Below, one piece after another: positions 18,023 to 28,100 of a stretch of 64,000 nucleotides of DNA. The position numbers and the translations under genes are program-made. The stretch lies in assembly GCF_027111275.1 (NCBI RefSeq), contig NZ_CP114286.1:3892501-3956500 (forward strand), read 5' to 3'. This DNA comes from Flavobacterium luteolum (lineage in GTDB: Bacteria; Bacteroidota; Bacteroidia; Flavobacteriales; Flavobacteriaceae). How positions within the stretch are numbered: position 1 is the first letter of the stretch; each line of letters begins with the position of its first letter. Under the pieces are notes generated by a model. The model saw only the letters and a program-made list of their open reading frames with translations. It did not search any database and was not told the origin of the DNA.

Positions 18023-21000
18023 TTACTTCACAATCAATAACCATCCTTTTCCTTTAGGAACAGTTATTTCGTCTTTTGCTGTGAACGTTTTTGCAGGTTG
18101 GAAATTGGTAACTTCTGGAGCAGTAATAGTTGCTTTTGAAGGATTGATTCCTAGCTTTTTCCAGTCGATATTTAGTTTCACATTTACATCAGCATCTGCC
18201 CAACTTGCGATTGAAATTAAAGCCGTTCCATTCTTTTTGTAAACTGTTGCAAGAACTTTGTCGTTGTTTGTTTTTACAGGACAGTTTTCGCTCCAATATC
18301 CAATCATTTCAGAGCCTTTAATTCCGAAAGAATCCCAAACTTTCCAGATGTTTCTTGGGTCAGCACCGTCGCTCCAAGGCAATCTGTTTGTCATTCCGTA
18401 AACCATTCCTCTCCAAGGATTTCCACCATCTTGAAGCATTTCTCCCATTAATCCAAACGGAATTCCGCTTACTTCTGTCAAGAAAAAGTCAGGCTGATTT
18501 TTTTCATAATCAAAATATTCTCCAAACCATAATTTATTGATGTACGGGAAGTGCTCCATGTATAAGTTGGCACTGTTATTAAATCCGTCGCTTTTGTTGT
18601 ATTGGTTCGCACTATGCAAATCGATAATTCCAGGGTGACCATCTTTAGTTAAAACTCTTTTGATGCGTTTCATCGTGATTCTATCAAAAGCAACATCATC
18701 TAGATAAATTCCGTCAATACCAACATTTTGAGTCAGCCAGTTCATTCCTTCAACATAATAATTATGCCAACGGTTCATACCGCTGTTTACAATCGCAGCA
18801 TCTTTAATTTCAGGAACAAACCAAGCAGCGATATAATCGTCTCCAACATGCTCTTGCAACCAAGAGAATCCGCCACCTTTTCCTGGAGAATAGATTTCGT
18901 GACCTAAACTTCTTAAAGCGAAAGTCTCATAAGCCTTGTTAGAAACCTCTCTAACTGTGTTGTAGATTTTTACTTTTAATCCTTTTTCGTGTGCTTCATC
19001 GATATACGTTTTCATCTTTTTAAATTCGATAAAAGGATAATTGATATACGGATTGATTGCATTTGCGTGGTGAATATTAATTACCGTTGCTCCAGTTTTA
19101 GCAATAGAATCGATTGGGCTGTATTTGTGGTAAAACTTTGTATCCCATTGAAAATCGGTATTTATGGTATGGAAAGGTGTAATCAATAAGTTGAAGTTAT
19201 AGTACAAAACATCGCCTTTTTTCATTGTTCTAGCACCGCTGTACGCATTTACTAGAACCGATTTTTGGTTTGGCGCAATTGTAATACCGCCCTTATTTTC
19301 GTTACCCCATGAAGTAGGCAGTAATAAAGGTTTTTGTAAATAGAAATTAGTATTTAAAGGGCGGCTATATTTTTCATCTCTTAAAGAAAATTGCAATCCA
19401 GAATTTACAGCTCCAATCCAAGCGCCGTCTTGGTTTTTATGCGCTACATCCCATTTCCAGTCAAAAGTTGCAGGACGATCGCCTCCTTTTTGACCTAATC
19501 CCATCATGTATTTTGCAGATGTTGGCTGCATTGGCATTTGGAAATTAATGTCATTAAAGGCAACATCTTCAAGAGCTGTGACTTTCACGATATAATGTAC
19601 GAAACCATCAAATTCAACAGATGCGTTAACATCCATTTGAACCGATTTTGAAGTCGAAGTGCTTTCCCAAGAAACCGTTCCAGCTTCTTTTTTAGTGAAT
19701 TTTACACCACTGTTTTTCCATTGCACTTCTTTTCCTGATGCATCAACAAAATGAAAATCGATTGGTGAGCTTAAAACGTCATTTGCTTTTGCTGTTACAG
19801 AAGTCATTTCTGGAGTAAAGAAAGTCTGGATTTGGGCAGGGAATCCGTTTGGTGCTAAGATCAGTTTTCTACCTAATAAAGCAATTTCAGAATTGTTTAC
19901 TGTTAATGGAGTATAAGGAGCAATAACCGTATTTTCTTGCGCTAAAGTTGAGTTTAACCATTTTAGACGCGTCATTTTTTCTGGACTGTCGATGCCTCCG
20001 TTTTTCGTTACTTGGTTAGAAACCGTAATTTGAAGATTGATTTCTTTTGATTTTCCATCAGCAATAACAGTTGCTTTTCCGTTGTACGTTCCAGCAGCAG
20101 CTGTTTGCGGAACATCGATACCGCACCACATTGCCTGAATTTTTCCTTTTGAAACAGAAACAGTATTGGTGAAAGGATTACCGTCATATTTCGTTCCGTC
20201 AGTATTGATACAGCTGATATCTTTCGCTTCGATTGTTGCGCCAGTTGTACTAACTAGATTGGTAAAAGTTACTTTTATGTTTTTTAAATCTTCAAGAGCA
20301 TAAACTCCCAATTGAAAAGCTAAATATTCACCTTTCATTGCCGTATAAGAAAAGCTGTTTTGAACGCCTTTCTGAATCCATCTTTGTGGCAAATCTGATT
20401 TTAATTTGATAGAATGTTCTCTGTCTTCTGGGAAAACTAAGAAAGAATTTCCGCTGTTTTTTGCCACAAGAGCCGAAGTTTCGGCAGCTGTAGCAATTAC
20501 TTCCATCGGGTAAAAACTATTGAAAGCATTCACGCTCTGAATTTCTGTTACAGCCGCATTGTCTTTTAAGTTTGCTTTTACGTTAGAAAGCCATTTTGCA
20601 TCGGCTTTGTCTTCAGGTTTCTGATAAATTCCTTTTGGATAATTTGCAGTTCCTTCATCAACATAAGGCATATAATAAACGTAGTATGTTCCTTTTCCCG
20701 AAATTGGTTCAAAGAAAATAGTTCCGTTTTCTCTATTGATGTTTTCGGTTTTTATATTCTGAATTTCTTTTCCAGACGCATCCTGAACGATAATTTTTTT
20801 AAGTTCTGGATTAGTGTCTCTTCTTCGCCATTCGATAGTTGTTTTAGCAACATTTCCTGAACCAGAAAAAGCAACTACAGCACGGTGATTCCCTAATTTA
20901 TTCGGATTCCAGCTGTCATTTCCGTCTGAATATTTAATTTGTGCAGTTAGAGGAATGCTGATCGTGATAAAACACATTATCAATATTCTGCTTAAAAGCG

Positions 21001-21025
21001 TTGTGTTGTTTAGGTTTAGTTTCAT
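18023..21025 (-). CDS. Exported glycoside hydrolase, DUF6067/GH123-related
   Basis: A 1000-residue exported protein (signal peptide ending IPLTAQ at about 29). The first 600 residues are beta-rich modules. The C-terminal half looks like a TIM-barrel hydrolase: KVKIYNTVREVSNKAYE, YYVEGMNWLTQNVGIDGIYLDD (a likely acid pair DD), GIIDLHSANQYN and the GEYFDY stretch. This domain order is that of DUF6067-type proteins related to GH123, a family containing beta-N-acetylgalactosaminidases. Exact specificity cannot be read from sequence. It follows the cytochrome gene by 37 bp, and a repeat element sits just past its stop. Confidence 0.72.
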   Translation of the reverse strand: MKLNLNNTTLLSRILIMCFITISIPLTAQIKYSDGNDSWNPNKLGNHRAVVAFSGSGNVAKTTIEWRRRDTNPELKKIIVQDASGKEIQNIKTENINRENGTIFFEPISGKGTYYVYYMPYVDEGTANYPKGIYQKPEDKADAKWLSNVKANLKDNAAVTEIQSVNAFNSFYPMEVIATAAETSALVAKNSGNSFLVFPEDREHSIKLKSDLPQRWIQKGVQNSFSYTAMKGEYLAFQLGVYALEDLKNIKVTFTNLVSTTGATIEAKDISCINTDGTKYDGNPFTNTVSVSKGKIQAMWCGIDVPQTAAAGTYNGKATVIADGKSKEINLQITVSNQVTKNGGIDSPEKMTRLKWLNSTLAQENTVIAPYTPLTVNNSEIALLGRKLILAPNGFPAQIQTFFTPEMTSVTAKANDVLSSPIDFHFVDASGKEVQWKNSGVKFTKKEAGTVSWESTSTSKSVQMDVNASVEFDGFVHYIVKVTALEDVAFNDINFQMPMQPTSAKYMMGLGQKGGDRPATFDWKWDVAHKNQDGAWIGAVNSGLQFSLRDEKYSRPLNTNFYLQKPLLLPTSWGNENKGGITIAPNQKSVLVNAYSGARTMKKGDVLYYNFNLLITPFHTINTDFQWDTKFYHKYSPIDSIAKTGATVINIHHANAINPYINYPFIEFKKMKTYIDEAHEKGLKVKIYNTVREVSNKAYETFALRSLGHEIYSPGKGGGFSWLQEHVGDDYIAAWFVPEIKDAAIVNSGMNRWHNYYVEGMNWLTQNVGIDGIYLDDVAFDRITMKRIKRVLTKDGHPGIIDLHSANQYNKSDGFNNSANLYMEHFPYINKLWFGEYFDYEKNQPDFFLTEVSGIPFGLMGEMLQDGGNPWRGMVYGMTNRLPWSDGADPRNIWKVWDSFGIKGSEMIGYWSENCPVKTNNDKVLATVYKKNGTALISIASWADADVNVKLNIDWKKLGINPSKATITAPEVTNFQPAKTFTAKDEITVPKGKGWLLIVK

Positions 21026-21062
21026 TGTATTGTATAATCAGGTTAAATAGTATATTTTGATT

Positions 21063-22064
21063 TTAGTAAACGGCTTTCCATCCTTGTTTTTTCCAATAAG
21101 CTATAATAGGTTTATAAGGGCCGTATTTATGCTGTTCTTCAGAGAAATTATCATTAAACGGACTGTGTGCATAATCGATTGGTTTGCCCATTTTATCAGG
21201 ATAATCCAATGTTTTTGGGTTTGGTCTTGAATGTTGAGAATCGTCATTTACATAAGCCGCAATGTCAAGTGCTTCTTTGTCTGTAAGATACGGTTTTCCT
21301 AGTTGAACTTTATCATAAGGCATATTGCTTTTTAACCATTGCGCCTGTTTGATTACGCGGTGCATGCTTGATCCTGGCTGATAACCGTATTGTCCCCAAA
21401 GTGGAGGATAAGTATAGCCTGATTTATCTGCATTGTAAACTCCCTCTCCATTATTTCCGTGGCATCTCGCGCAGTTTTCAGCAAATAAAACTTTTCCTCT
21501 TTCTGGGCTTGCAGCAACATCTGGAAATGCGATTTCTAAATTTTTGGCTCCTTTAAATTTACCGTCTTTTGGAACAAATTTACTGATCCATTTAAAGTAC
21601 GATAAAAACGCCACCATTTCTTTGCTGTCCAGCGGAAGCGGTTTTCCAGAATGCGGACGCATAATGCAGTTATTAACTCTTTCTGCTAAAGTAAGGACTT
21701 TGTTTTCGCGTCCGCGATATTGTGGATAATTGTCATGTGAAGACATTAAATTGAATGCATGAGGTTTTGTTCCTGCATCTTGATGACAATTGGTGCAGTT
21801 CATTTTATTACCTAAATATTGTCCGTTTTTTCCATTCGGACCAATGTAATAGGCGGTTTTCATCATTAATTCTCTTCCGTAACGAACCGATTCTCCAAAT
21901 TGATCATCAGGAATTTGAGAAGTATCAATTGTGATGTAACCTTCATCTTCTTCTCCTTCTTCGGTTGATTTTGAAGCCAAAGTTTGAGAATTGGTTTTGG
22001 TGCAGGAATTGAAAACAGCCATTGATAATGCTGAAAAAAGTCCGATAAGAATTGTTTTTTTCAT
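21063..22064 (-). CDS. Dihaem c-type cytochrome lipoprotein, TsdA-like
   Basis: A 333-residue lipoprotein (lipidated Cys at 21 in VFNSCTK). Two haem-binding CxxCH sites occur at 90-94 (CTNCH) and 198-202 (CARCH). The segment RVNNCIMRPHSGKPLPLDSKEM with Cys133 resembles the region of thiosulfate dehydrogenase TsdA that supplies a Cys haem ligand; this is a resemblance, not a proven function. The product is expected in the periplasm or on a membrane as an electron carrier or oxidoreductase. It lies 12 bp downstream of the arylsulfotransferase-like gene, so the two are cotranscribed, an unusual pair inside a sugar-degradation locus. Confidence 0.82.
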   Translation of the reverse strand: MKKTILIGLFSALSMAVFNSCTKTNSQTLASKSTEEGEEDEGYITIDTSQIPDDQFGESVRYGRELMMKTAYYIGPNGKNGQYLGNKMNCTNCHQDAGTKPHAFNLMSSHDNYPQYRGRENKVLTLAERVNNCIMRPHSGKPLPLDSKEMVAFLSYFKWISKFVPKDGKFKGAKNLEIAFPDVAASPERGKVLFAENCARCHGNNGEGVYNADKSGYTYPPLWGQYGYQPGSSMHRVIKQAQWLKSNMPYDKVQLGKPYLTDKEALDIAAYVNDDSQHSRPNPKTLDYPDKMGKPIDYAHSPFNDNFSEEQHKYGPYKPIIAYWKKQGWKAVY

Positions 22065-22076
22065 GGTTACTATTTT

Positions 22077-23483
22077 TTAATTTAGAAGAAAAGGTTTTAG
22101 TTTTTCTTCAGGAATAAAGATGGTTCTGTATGGCGGAATTTCAGATTCTAAAGCCCATAGCAAAACACCTTTTTTATTGGTTAAAACGGTAATATGTCTT
22201 TTTGAACAACAAACCAAAAAGAGGTCTTTATTGATCATATAAGCACTTCCCATTCTATCGTTGTATATATCTTTTGGTAATTTGATATGAAAATCAAGTT
22301 TTACATCATTATTTTTTTCATCCACTTTTAAGGCAAAAACAGAAGATTGTTTGATGTTGACTCCATTATCAAAAAACAATAAACTTCCTTCTTGATCAAT
22401 ATGTGCGGCATGTGCCTGAGAGAAATTAGTGGCTGGAGCCATTTTCATTGTGCCTCCTTTTCCTAATTTCCAGATTACTTTTCCAGTTTTAGAATTGATT
22501 TTCCAAATCTGACCATTGTTGTAGAAAGAAATTAAAAAGTTTCCATCTGTATCGTAGCTCAAACTGTTGGCATGCGTCCAATCCTTTTTGGTTTTTAGTA
22601 AATCCTTATCTTTAAACGGATCTAAATCATCAAAAACACTCCATTTCCAAAGCTGTTTTCCTTTTTTATTTAAGATTATAATTCCGTCTCCGTTGATGGT
22701 ATCTTGTTTTTTTCCTCCGATAGAAGTCAAATCGATTATTTTTTGCTCAACAGTTAAAGCGACAATTTCGTCAGCCGATTTTTTTATGATTTCATGATGA
22801 AGAACCTGCTTCAAATCGCCTTGTCCTTTTTTGATATGAGTTAAAGTATCGCCTTGAAGGTTAATTTCTAAAATCTCACTTCCATAACTTGTTGGTTCAT
22901 CATTTGTACCCAAAATAGAAAGAATCGTTTGGTCTTTTGTAAAATGAGTTACTTTAAATCCAGTTCCTTCGAGCGTATGGTACCATCTTAGATTTCCTTT
23001 GTAATCAACAATATAAGCAGTTCCCGGAGTTTCTCTTTTCGCTAAAAGTAAAAATCCTTTTTTGAAATTTTCAGGAAGCAATTCTGGTTTCGGACAATTG
23101 GCTTTGAATTGTTTCTGTAGCCATTCTGGAAGTTTTCTCGATTTGAAAGTATAAACTTTGCTGGTTTGTTTATTGCCTCCTTGAACCGTAATTAATTGAA
23201 AACTATAATTGGTTTCTGGAATAATGTTGCAAAGTACCAACGAATGTTTAAGACCAGATTTTGAAATAGGAGAGGTTATTTTATGTTCTATTCCTTTTTT
23301 GTCAGACCAATATTCTGCATATACCTGAGCTTGGTCATTCGTAGTAACATCGATCTGAATTTTCAGTTCGTTGTTGCCATGAGTGCCAATATTGATATTG
23401 GAGATAATTTGGTTGTTAGAACAACTTGCCAATGCAAGCAGGACTAAAATAAAACTTCCGTATTGTATTAATTTTTTAATCAT
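22077..23483 (-). CDS. Arylsulfotransferase (ASST) family lipoprotein
   Basis: A 468-residue lipoprotein (lipidated Cys at 21 in ALASCSN). After a small N-terminal beta domain comes a six-bladed propeller typical of bacterial arylsulfate sulfotransferases, with conserved His-containing motifs VLHHEI, WTHANSLSYD and QAHAAHID, of which ASST uses a His as the sulfurylated nucleophile. Such enzymes move sulfate from a donor ester to a phenolic acceptor. Here the locus suggests action on a sulfated sugar substrate or an accessory role, which is inference. It follows susD by 98 bp containing a strong terminator-like hairpin, so it is probably expressed less than susCD. Confidence 0.82.
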   Translation of the reverse strand: MIKKLIQYGSFILVLLALASCSNNQIISNINIGTHGNNELKIQIDVTTNDQAQVYAEYWSDKKGIEHKITSPISKSGLKHSLVLCNIIPETNYSFQLITVQGGNKQTSKVYTFKSRKLPEWLQKQFKANCPKPELLPENFKKGFLLLAKRETPGTAYIVDYKGNLRWYHTLEGTGFKVTHFTKDQTILSILGTNDEPTSYGSEILEINLQGDTLTHIKKGQGDLKQVLHHEIIKKSADEIVALTVEQKIIDLTSIGGKKQDTINGDGIIILNKKGKQLWKWSVFDDLDPFKDKDLLKTKKDWTHANSLSYDTDGNFLISFYNNGQIWKINSKTGKVIWKLGKGGTMKMAPATNFSQAHAAHIDQEGSLLFFDNGVNIKQSSVFALKVDEKNNDVKLDFHIKLPKDIYNDRMGSAYMINKDLFLVCCSKRHITVLTNKKGVLLWALESEIPPYRTIFIPEEKLKPFLLN

Positions 23484-23532
23484 CTGAAAAGCTTCTTTTG
23501 TGAAACAGAAAAGTACTTTTATTGTTGTAAAA

Positions 23533-23572
23533 AATCAAGAATAGACAGACATTTAACTGTCTATTCTTGATT
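23533..23572 (-). terminator. Intrinsic terminator or attenuator after susD
   Basis: A perfect 16-bp stem, AATCAAGAATAGACAG (23533-23548) with its complement at 23557-23572, has an 8-nt loop and is followed on the minus strand by TTTTTT. Because genes continue in the same direction, it likely sets a step-down in expression after susCD. Confidence 0.82.
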
Positions 23573-23581
23573 GGGTATTTT

Positions 23582-25093
23582 TTATTGTCTGTCGGAGTTG
23601 CTTAAGTTTGGATTAAGATCAACCTGACTTTGTGGATAAGTATAATATTTGTTTTGTGGCATTTTGATTAAAGCTGCTTCTCCAACTCTAAGGTGATATG
23701 CATTCACCAAAACATCATATTTGTTCATTCTGATTAAATCTGAACGGCGTTTTCCTTCGTAGAAAAGTTCCCAACCTCTTTCCTGTAAAATGGCATCTCT
23801 TAAACTAGTTTGCGTGTGATCTGATAAAACTAGAAGTTTTGCATGTGATCTTCCTTTTACTTGATTGATAAGGTCAATCGCTTCTTGAGTTGGCCCGCTA
23901 ATTTCGTTTAAGGCTTCAGCTCTGCTCAATAAAACATCAGCATAACGAAGGATGTTTACACTATGGCCATCATAATAAGTAGTCGTTTCGTCGTCAGCAT
24001 ATTTTTTTGTAGAAACATCTTGCATGTAGAATTCTCCAGCTGGCGGTTGAGCTCCCAATGAAGGTGCTTGTTTATGAAGAAGACCGTCTGTACCCATAAA
24101 TTCTGGAAAGAAACATTGTTTTCTTTCATCTTCGTCACCAAAAGTGTTGTAGAAATCCCAGTTTACAGTATAATATTGCCATCTGTTTTGAACAACAGGG
24201 TGATCAACAGGACCAAAGTGATTTAGTAATTCAGTTCCGTTTGTGTTGGCATCGCTTAAAGAAGAGAAGATGTTTTCGCTGCACCATTTGTTACTTTCTT
24301 TAAACAAACCTAAGTAAGAAGGATATAAATGATATTCGTTTAAATCCATTACTTTTTGTGTATAGGTAACCACTTTTTGCCAATCATGGCTTCTCAAGTA
24401 TAATTTTGCCAATAATGTAAGAGCAGCACCTTTTGTAGCGCGTCCCACATCGTTTGTACCATAAATATCATTGTTTTTATAATTAACTGGAAGCACATCA
24501 GCAGCTTCGGTTAATTCTTTAATCATAAAAGCATCGATTTCTTCTACAGAAGATGGTGGAGTTTGATCTAAATAACCTGGATTTCCTAGATTGGCTTCTG
24601 TAATTAAAATTACTGGTCCCCAAGAATCTGTTAAATCCATGTAAGCAGAACATCTTAAGAATTTAGCTTCTGCAATAAATTGTGCTTTTTCTGCAGCTGT
24701 AATTCCACCCATTGGTGTAATGTTGAAAATCGCATTATTAGCATTGGCAATCAATTTATACATCGCGTTCCAATCTTCTTTTAGAAGACCGTTTGCTGAG
24801 TTCCAAGTTCCTAATGATAATTGTCCTGGATCTCCTCCAAATTGGCAATGTCCTAAATCTGTTGCGATATCAGTAAGGGCAAAGTGTCTTGTAGCCCAAT
24901 AAGAAAAGTTATCGCCTACAGAAGGTCCTTTTAATCTTCCATAAATGGAATTGATAGCCGCAATAGCATCCGATTTTGTCTGATACCCATTGGTATTAGT
25001 CAAGCTGCTATATACCGTGGGATCAAGATCTTGATTGCAAGAAACTTGTGTTCCAGCGGCAAGTAAAAGTAATAAGATTGTATATTTTTTCAT
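23582..25093 (-). CDS. susD: SusD/RagB family outer-membrane glycan-binding lipoprotein
   Basis: A 503-residue lipoprotein (lipidated Cys at 19 in TQVSCNQ). Typical SusD features are an N-terminal TPR-like helical part (NGYQTKSDAIAAINSIYGRLKG) and the C-terminal NILRYADVLLSRAEALNEI and LRDAILQERGWELFYEGKRRSDLIR signatures. It caps the SusC barrel and captures oligosaccharides at the cell surface. I start at 25093, where the lipoprotein signal begins, not at an upstream in-frame ATG. It follows susC by 36 bp. Confidence 0.95.
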   Translation of the reverse strand: MKKYTILLLLLAAGTQVSCNQDLDPTVYSSLTNTNGYQTKSDAIAAINSIYGRLKGPSVGDNFSYWATRHFALTDIATDLGHCQFGGDPGQLSLGTWNSANGLLKEDWNAMYKLIANANNAIFNITPMGGITAAEKAQFIAEAKFLRCSAYMDLTDSWGPVILITEANLGNPGYLDQTPPSSVEEIDAFMIKELTEAADVLPVNYKNNDIYGTNDVGRATKGAALTLLAKLYLRSHDWQKVVTYTQKVMDLNEYHLYPSYLGLFKESNKWCSENIFSSLSDANTNGTELLNHFGPVDHPVVQNRWQYYTVNWDFYNTFGDEDERKQCFFPEFMGTDGLLHKQAPSLGAQPPAGEFYMQDVSTKKYADDETTTYYDGHSVNILRYADVLLSRAEALNEISGPTQEAIDLINQVKGRSHAKLLVLSDHTQTSLRDAILQERGWELFYEGKRRSDLIRMNKYDVLVNAYHLRVGEAALIKMPQNKYYTYPQSQVDLNPNLSNSDRQ

Positions 25094-25129
25094 TTGAATC
25101 AATTTAATGTTACTATAAAGCATTTTAGA

Positions 25130-28100
25130 CTAGTGAATTGCTACTTTAATTCCAAGTATAAAAGTTCTTGAAGCTGGGAATGAGTTAAAGTCGATTCCTC
25201 CACCTAAATTTTGTTTTGTTGCATTGTCGGGAGTAAAATGTCCATTAACCTCAGGGTCATTTCCAGAATAGTTTGTAATTGTCAAAAGATTTTGTCCAAT
25301 CGCATACAATCTAATGCTATCAATAAATTTTACTGTTTTTAATGCGCTTTCAGGAATTGTATATCCGATAGAAACATTTTTCAGACGCAAATAAGACGCT
25401 TCTTCAACAAATTTAGAGTTCACATAACTTCCGTAAGTGCTTTTGTAATAACCATCTCTAGGAATATCTGTGTTTTCGTTTTTTCCAGCAACCCAACGGT
25501 TTAGAGCATCAGTGCTTGTAGAAGACTCACCAACCATTTTAGTCATATTGTAAACTGAATAATCAAAAGCGCCTTGGAAAAAGATATTCATATCAAAATT
25601 TCTATATCTGAAATCGTTATTAAAACCAGCCACATAATGCGGGATAGAATTTCCTAAATATGTTCTATCTTTTGCTGTAATTTTACCATCGCCATCAACG
25701 TCTACATACTTAGGATCTCCAGCAACAGATAATGGTTGAGGAGCGTAAGTTTCTCCAGTTTTGATAACTCCGGCGTATTTGTAACCAAACAAAACTCCCA
25801 TTTCTTTTCCTGGTTCCAATCTAGTAAATTCTTGACCAGAAACCGTTCCGCTTGGATTTGAAGTATTTGTACTGATGATTTTTACATTGTCAGCTAGAGA
25901 TACCACTTCTTGTTTGTTATATGCAACATTTAAAGAAGTCGTCCAAGTAAATTTATCATTTCTATAGTTTGTTGTGCTTATTCCTAATTCGACACCGTGG
26001 TTATCAATTACTCCAGAATTAATTCTTTGAGTATCAAATCCCCACCATCCTCCAACAGGAACATTTAAAAGGGCATCACTAGTTCTTTTTTTGTAATAAT
26101 CGAATGTAATAGAAAGTTTGTCATTAAATAAACCTAAATCTAAACCAATATCAGTTTGAGCAGTTTGTTCCCATTTTAGATTTGGGTTTGCTAAGTTGGC
26201 AGGCTCAGTTCCTGATACGAATTGATCTGGAGAAATAGTTACACCCCAAGAAGACAATCGGCTCATATAAGCATAATCCCCAATACCGTCACTACCTGTG
26301 ATACCATAACTTGCTCTCAATTTAAGTTCAGAAACTGCTTTTACGTTTTGCATAAAAGATTCGTTAGATATTTTCCAGGCAACGGCTCCAGAAGGGAAAA
26401 TACCAAATTTGTTATTTGGACCAAAACGAGAAGAACCGTCTTTTCTAATAGTAAAGGTTGCTAGGTATTTATCATTGAAAGCATAATTTAACCTTCCAAA
26501 ATAAGATGTCAATTTCGTTTCTGTTTTTTCTGTTTCAGGTTTTAAATATACTGAAGCTCCTTGCAGGTTGTAATAAGTCAATAAGTCACTAGAAAAACCA
26601 GTACCTGCAGCTCTCATTCTTTCGTACGTATCTTTTTGGTTAGAAGTACCGATCATTGCAGTAATTGCATGTACTTCTTTGATGTCAAATTTATACGTTA
26701 AATATTGTTCTGTACTCCATCTGAAATATGTTTTGTTTTCTTCTGAACCAGAACCTTTTAATGCAGCTCCTGCTACTAAAGTACTTGGAGTATATTTTCC
26801 TTGAATGTTTTCCTGCCATTCTGCACCAGCACCAAAATGATATGTTAATCCTTTAATAATTTGATAATCTAAAAACATGTTTCCGTTTACCAATCTGTTG
26901 ATTGTATGATCTGTCGGTTCAAGTAAAAGTGCTAATGCATTGTCTTTTCCTTGAAATTTATAATAAGAACCATCTGCATTGTAAATTGGAATAGCTGGCG
27001 GAGCAGTTTGGATAGAGAACATTGGAGACAAAATATTATCGCCAAAATCACTATTATTTCCTTCAGCAAAAGCGCCATAAGCATTCATACCCATGGTCAG
27101 CTTATCGTTGAATTTCTTTTCTGCACCCATTCTCACAGTATATCTTTCAAAATCAGTATTAACTATAGCTCCAGTTTGTTTTAAATAGTTTCCTGAAAGA
27201 AAGAATTTTGAAGTTTGGTCGCTTCCGCTAAAAGTAAGCGTTCTGTTAAGCACTTCGCCAGGACGAGTTGCAGCGTCAAACCAGTTAGTGTTGGCAACAG
27301 GGAAGCTTGAAGGGAAAAGTGGAGGTCTTCCGTTTTCAGCATTAAGAGCATTTTGATAATCTGCATATTGCTGTCCAGTCATTAAAGATGGTTCTTTTAT
27401 GATATTTTGAAAACCATCAGAAATCTCAGCTTCCACATTCATTTTTCCAGCTTTTCCTTTTTTAGTTGTAATCAAAATTACCCCATTTCCTCCGCGAGCA
27501 CCGTAAATTGCAGTAGAAGCGGCATCTTTTAGAATCTGAATATTTTCAATGTCGTTTGGACTAATTGAAGCTCCAGTACTAGTAATGAATCCGTCAACAA
27601 CATATAACGGAGCATTAGAAGTATTGATTGAGTTTCCACCTCTAATTACAACCTGCGGATTTGTTCCCGGTGCATAACTATTTTGCTGAACCTGTACTCC
27701 CGAAGCACGTCCTTGAAGAGCTTGTCCAACATTTGCAACCGTTCCGCCTAAGTTTAAATTGTCTTTGCTAAGTGAACTCACAGAACCAGTAAGGTCTTTT
27801 TTTTTAGATTTTCCGTATCCAATAACAACTTCTTCTAGTTTTTGTCCAGCTTCTTTCATGACAATTTTTAAAGGAGAGCTTCCAATGCTTACTTCTTGAT
27901 CTTCCATACCAATGAAAGTAATCACAAGTTTTGTAGCATTATCTGGAACTGTAATGGCAAAAGTCCCGTCAACATCTGTCTGAACACCTTTTGTAGTTCC
28001 TTTAACTACAACATTGGCGCCAGGAAGAGGCATGCCGTTTTGATCTGTTACAGTACCTTTTACAGTTTTTTCAAAAAATAGTGCCGTATTGTTTTTATCA

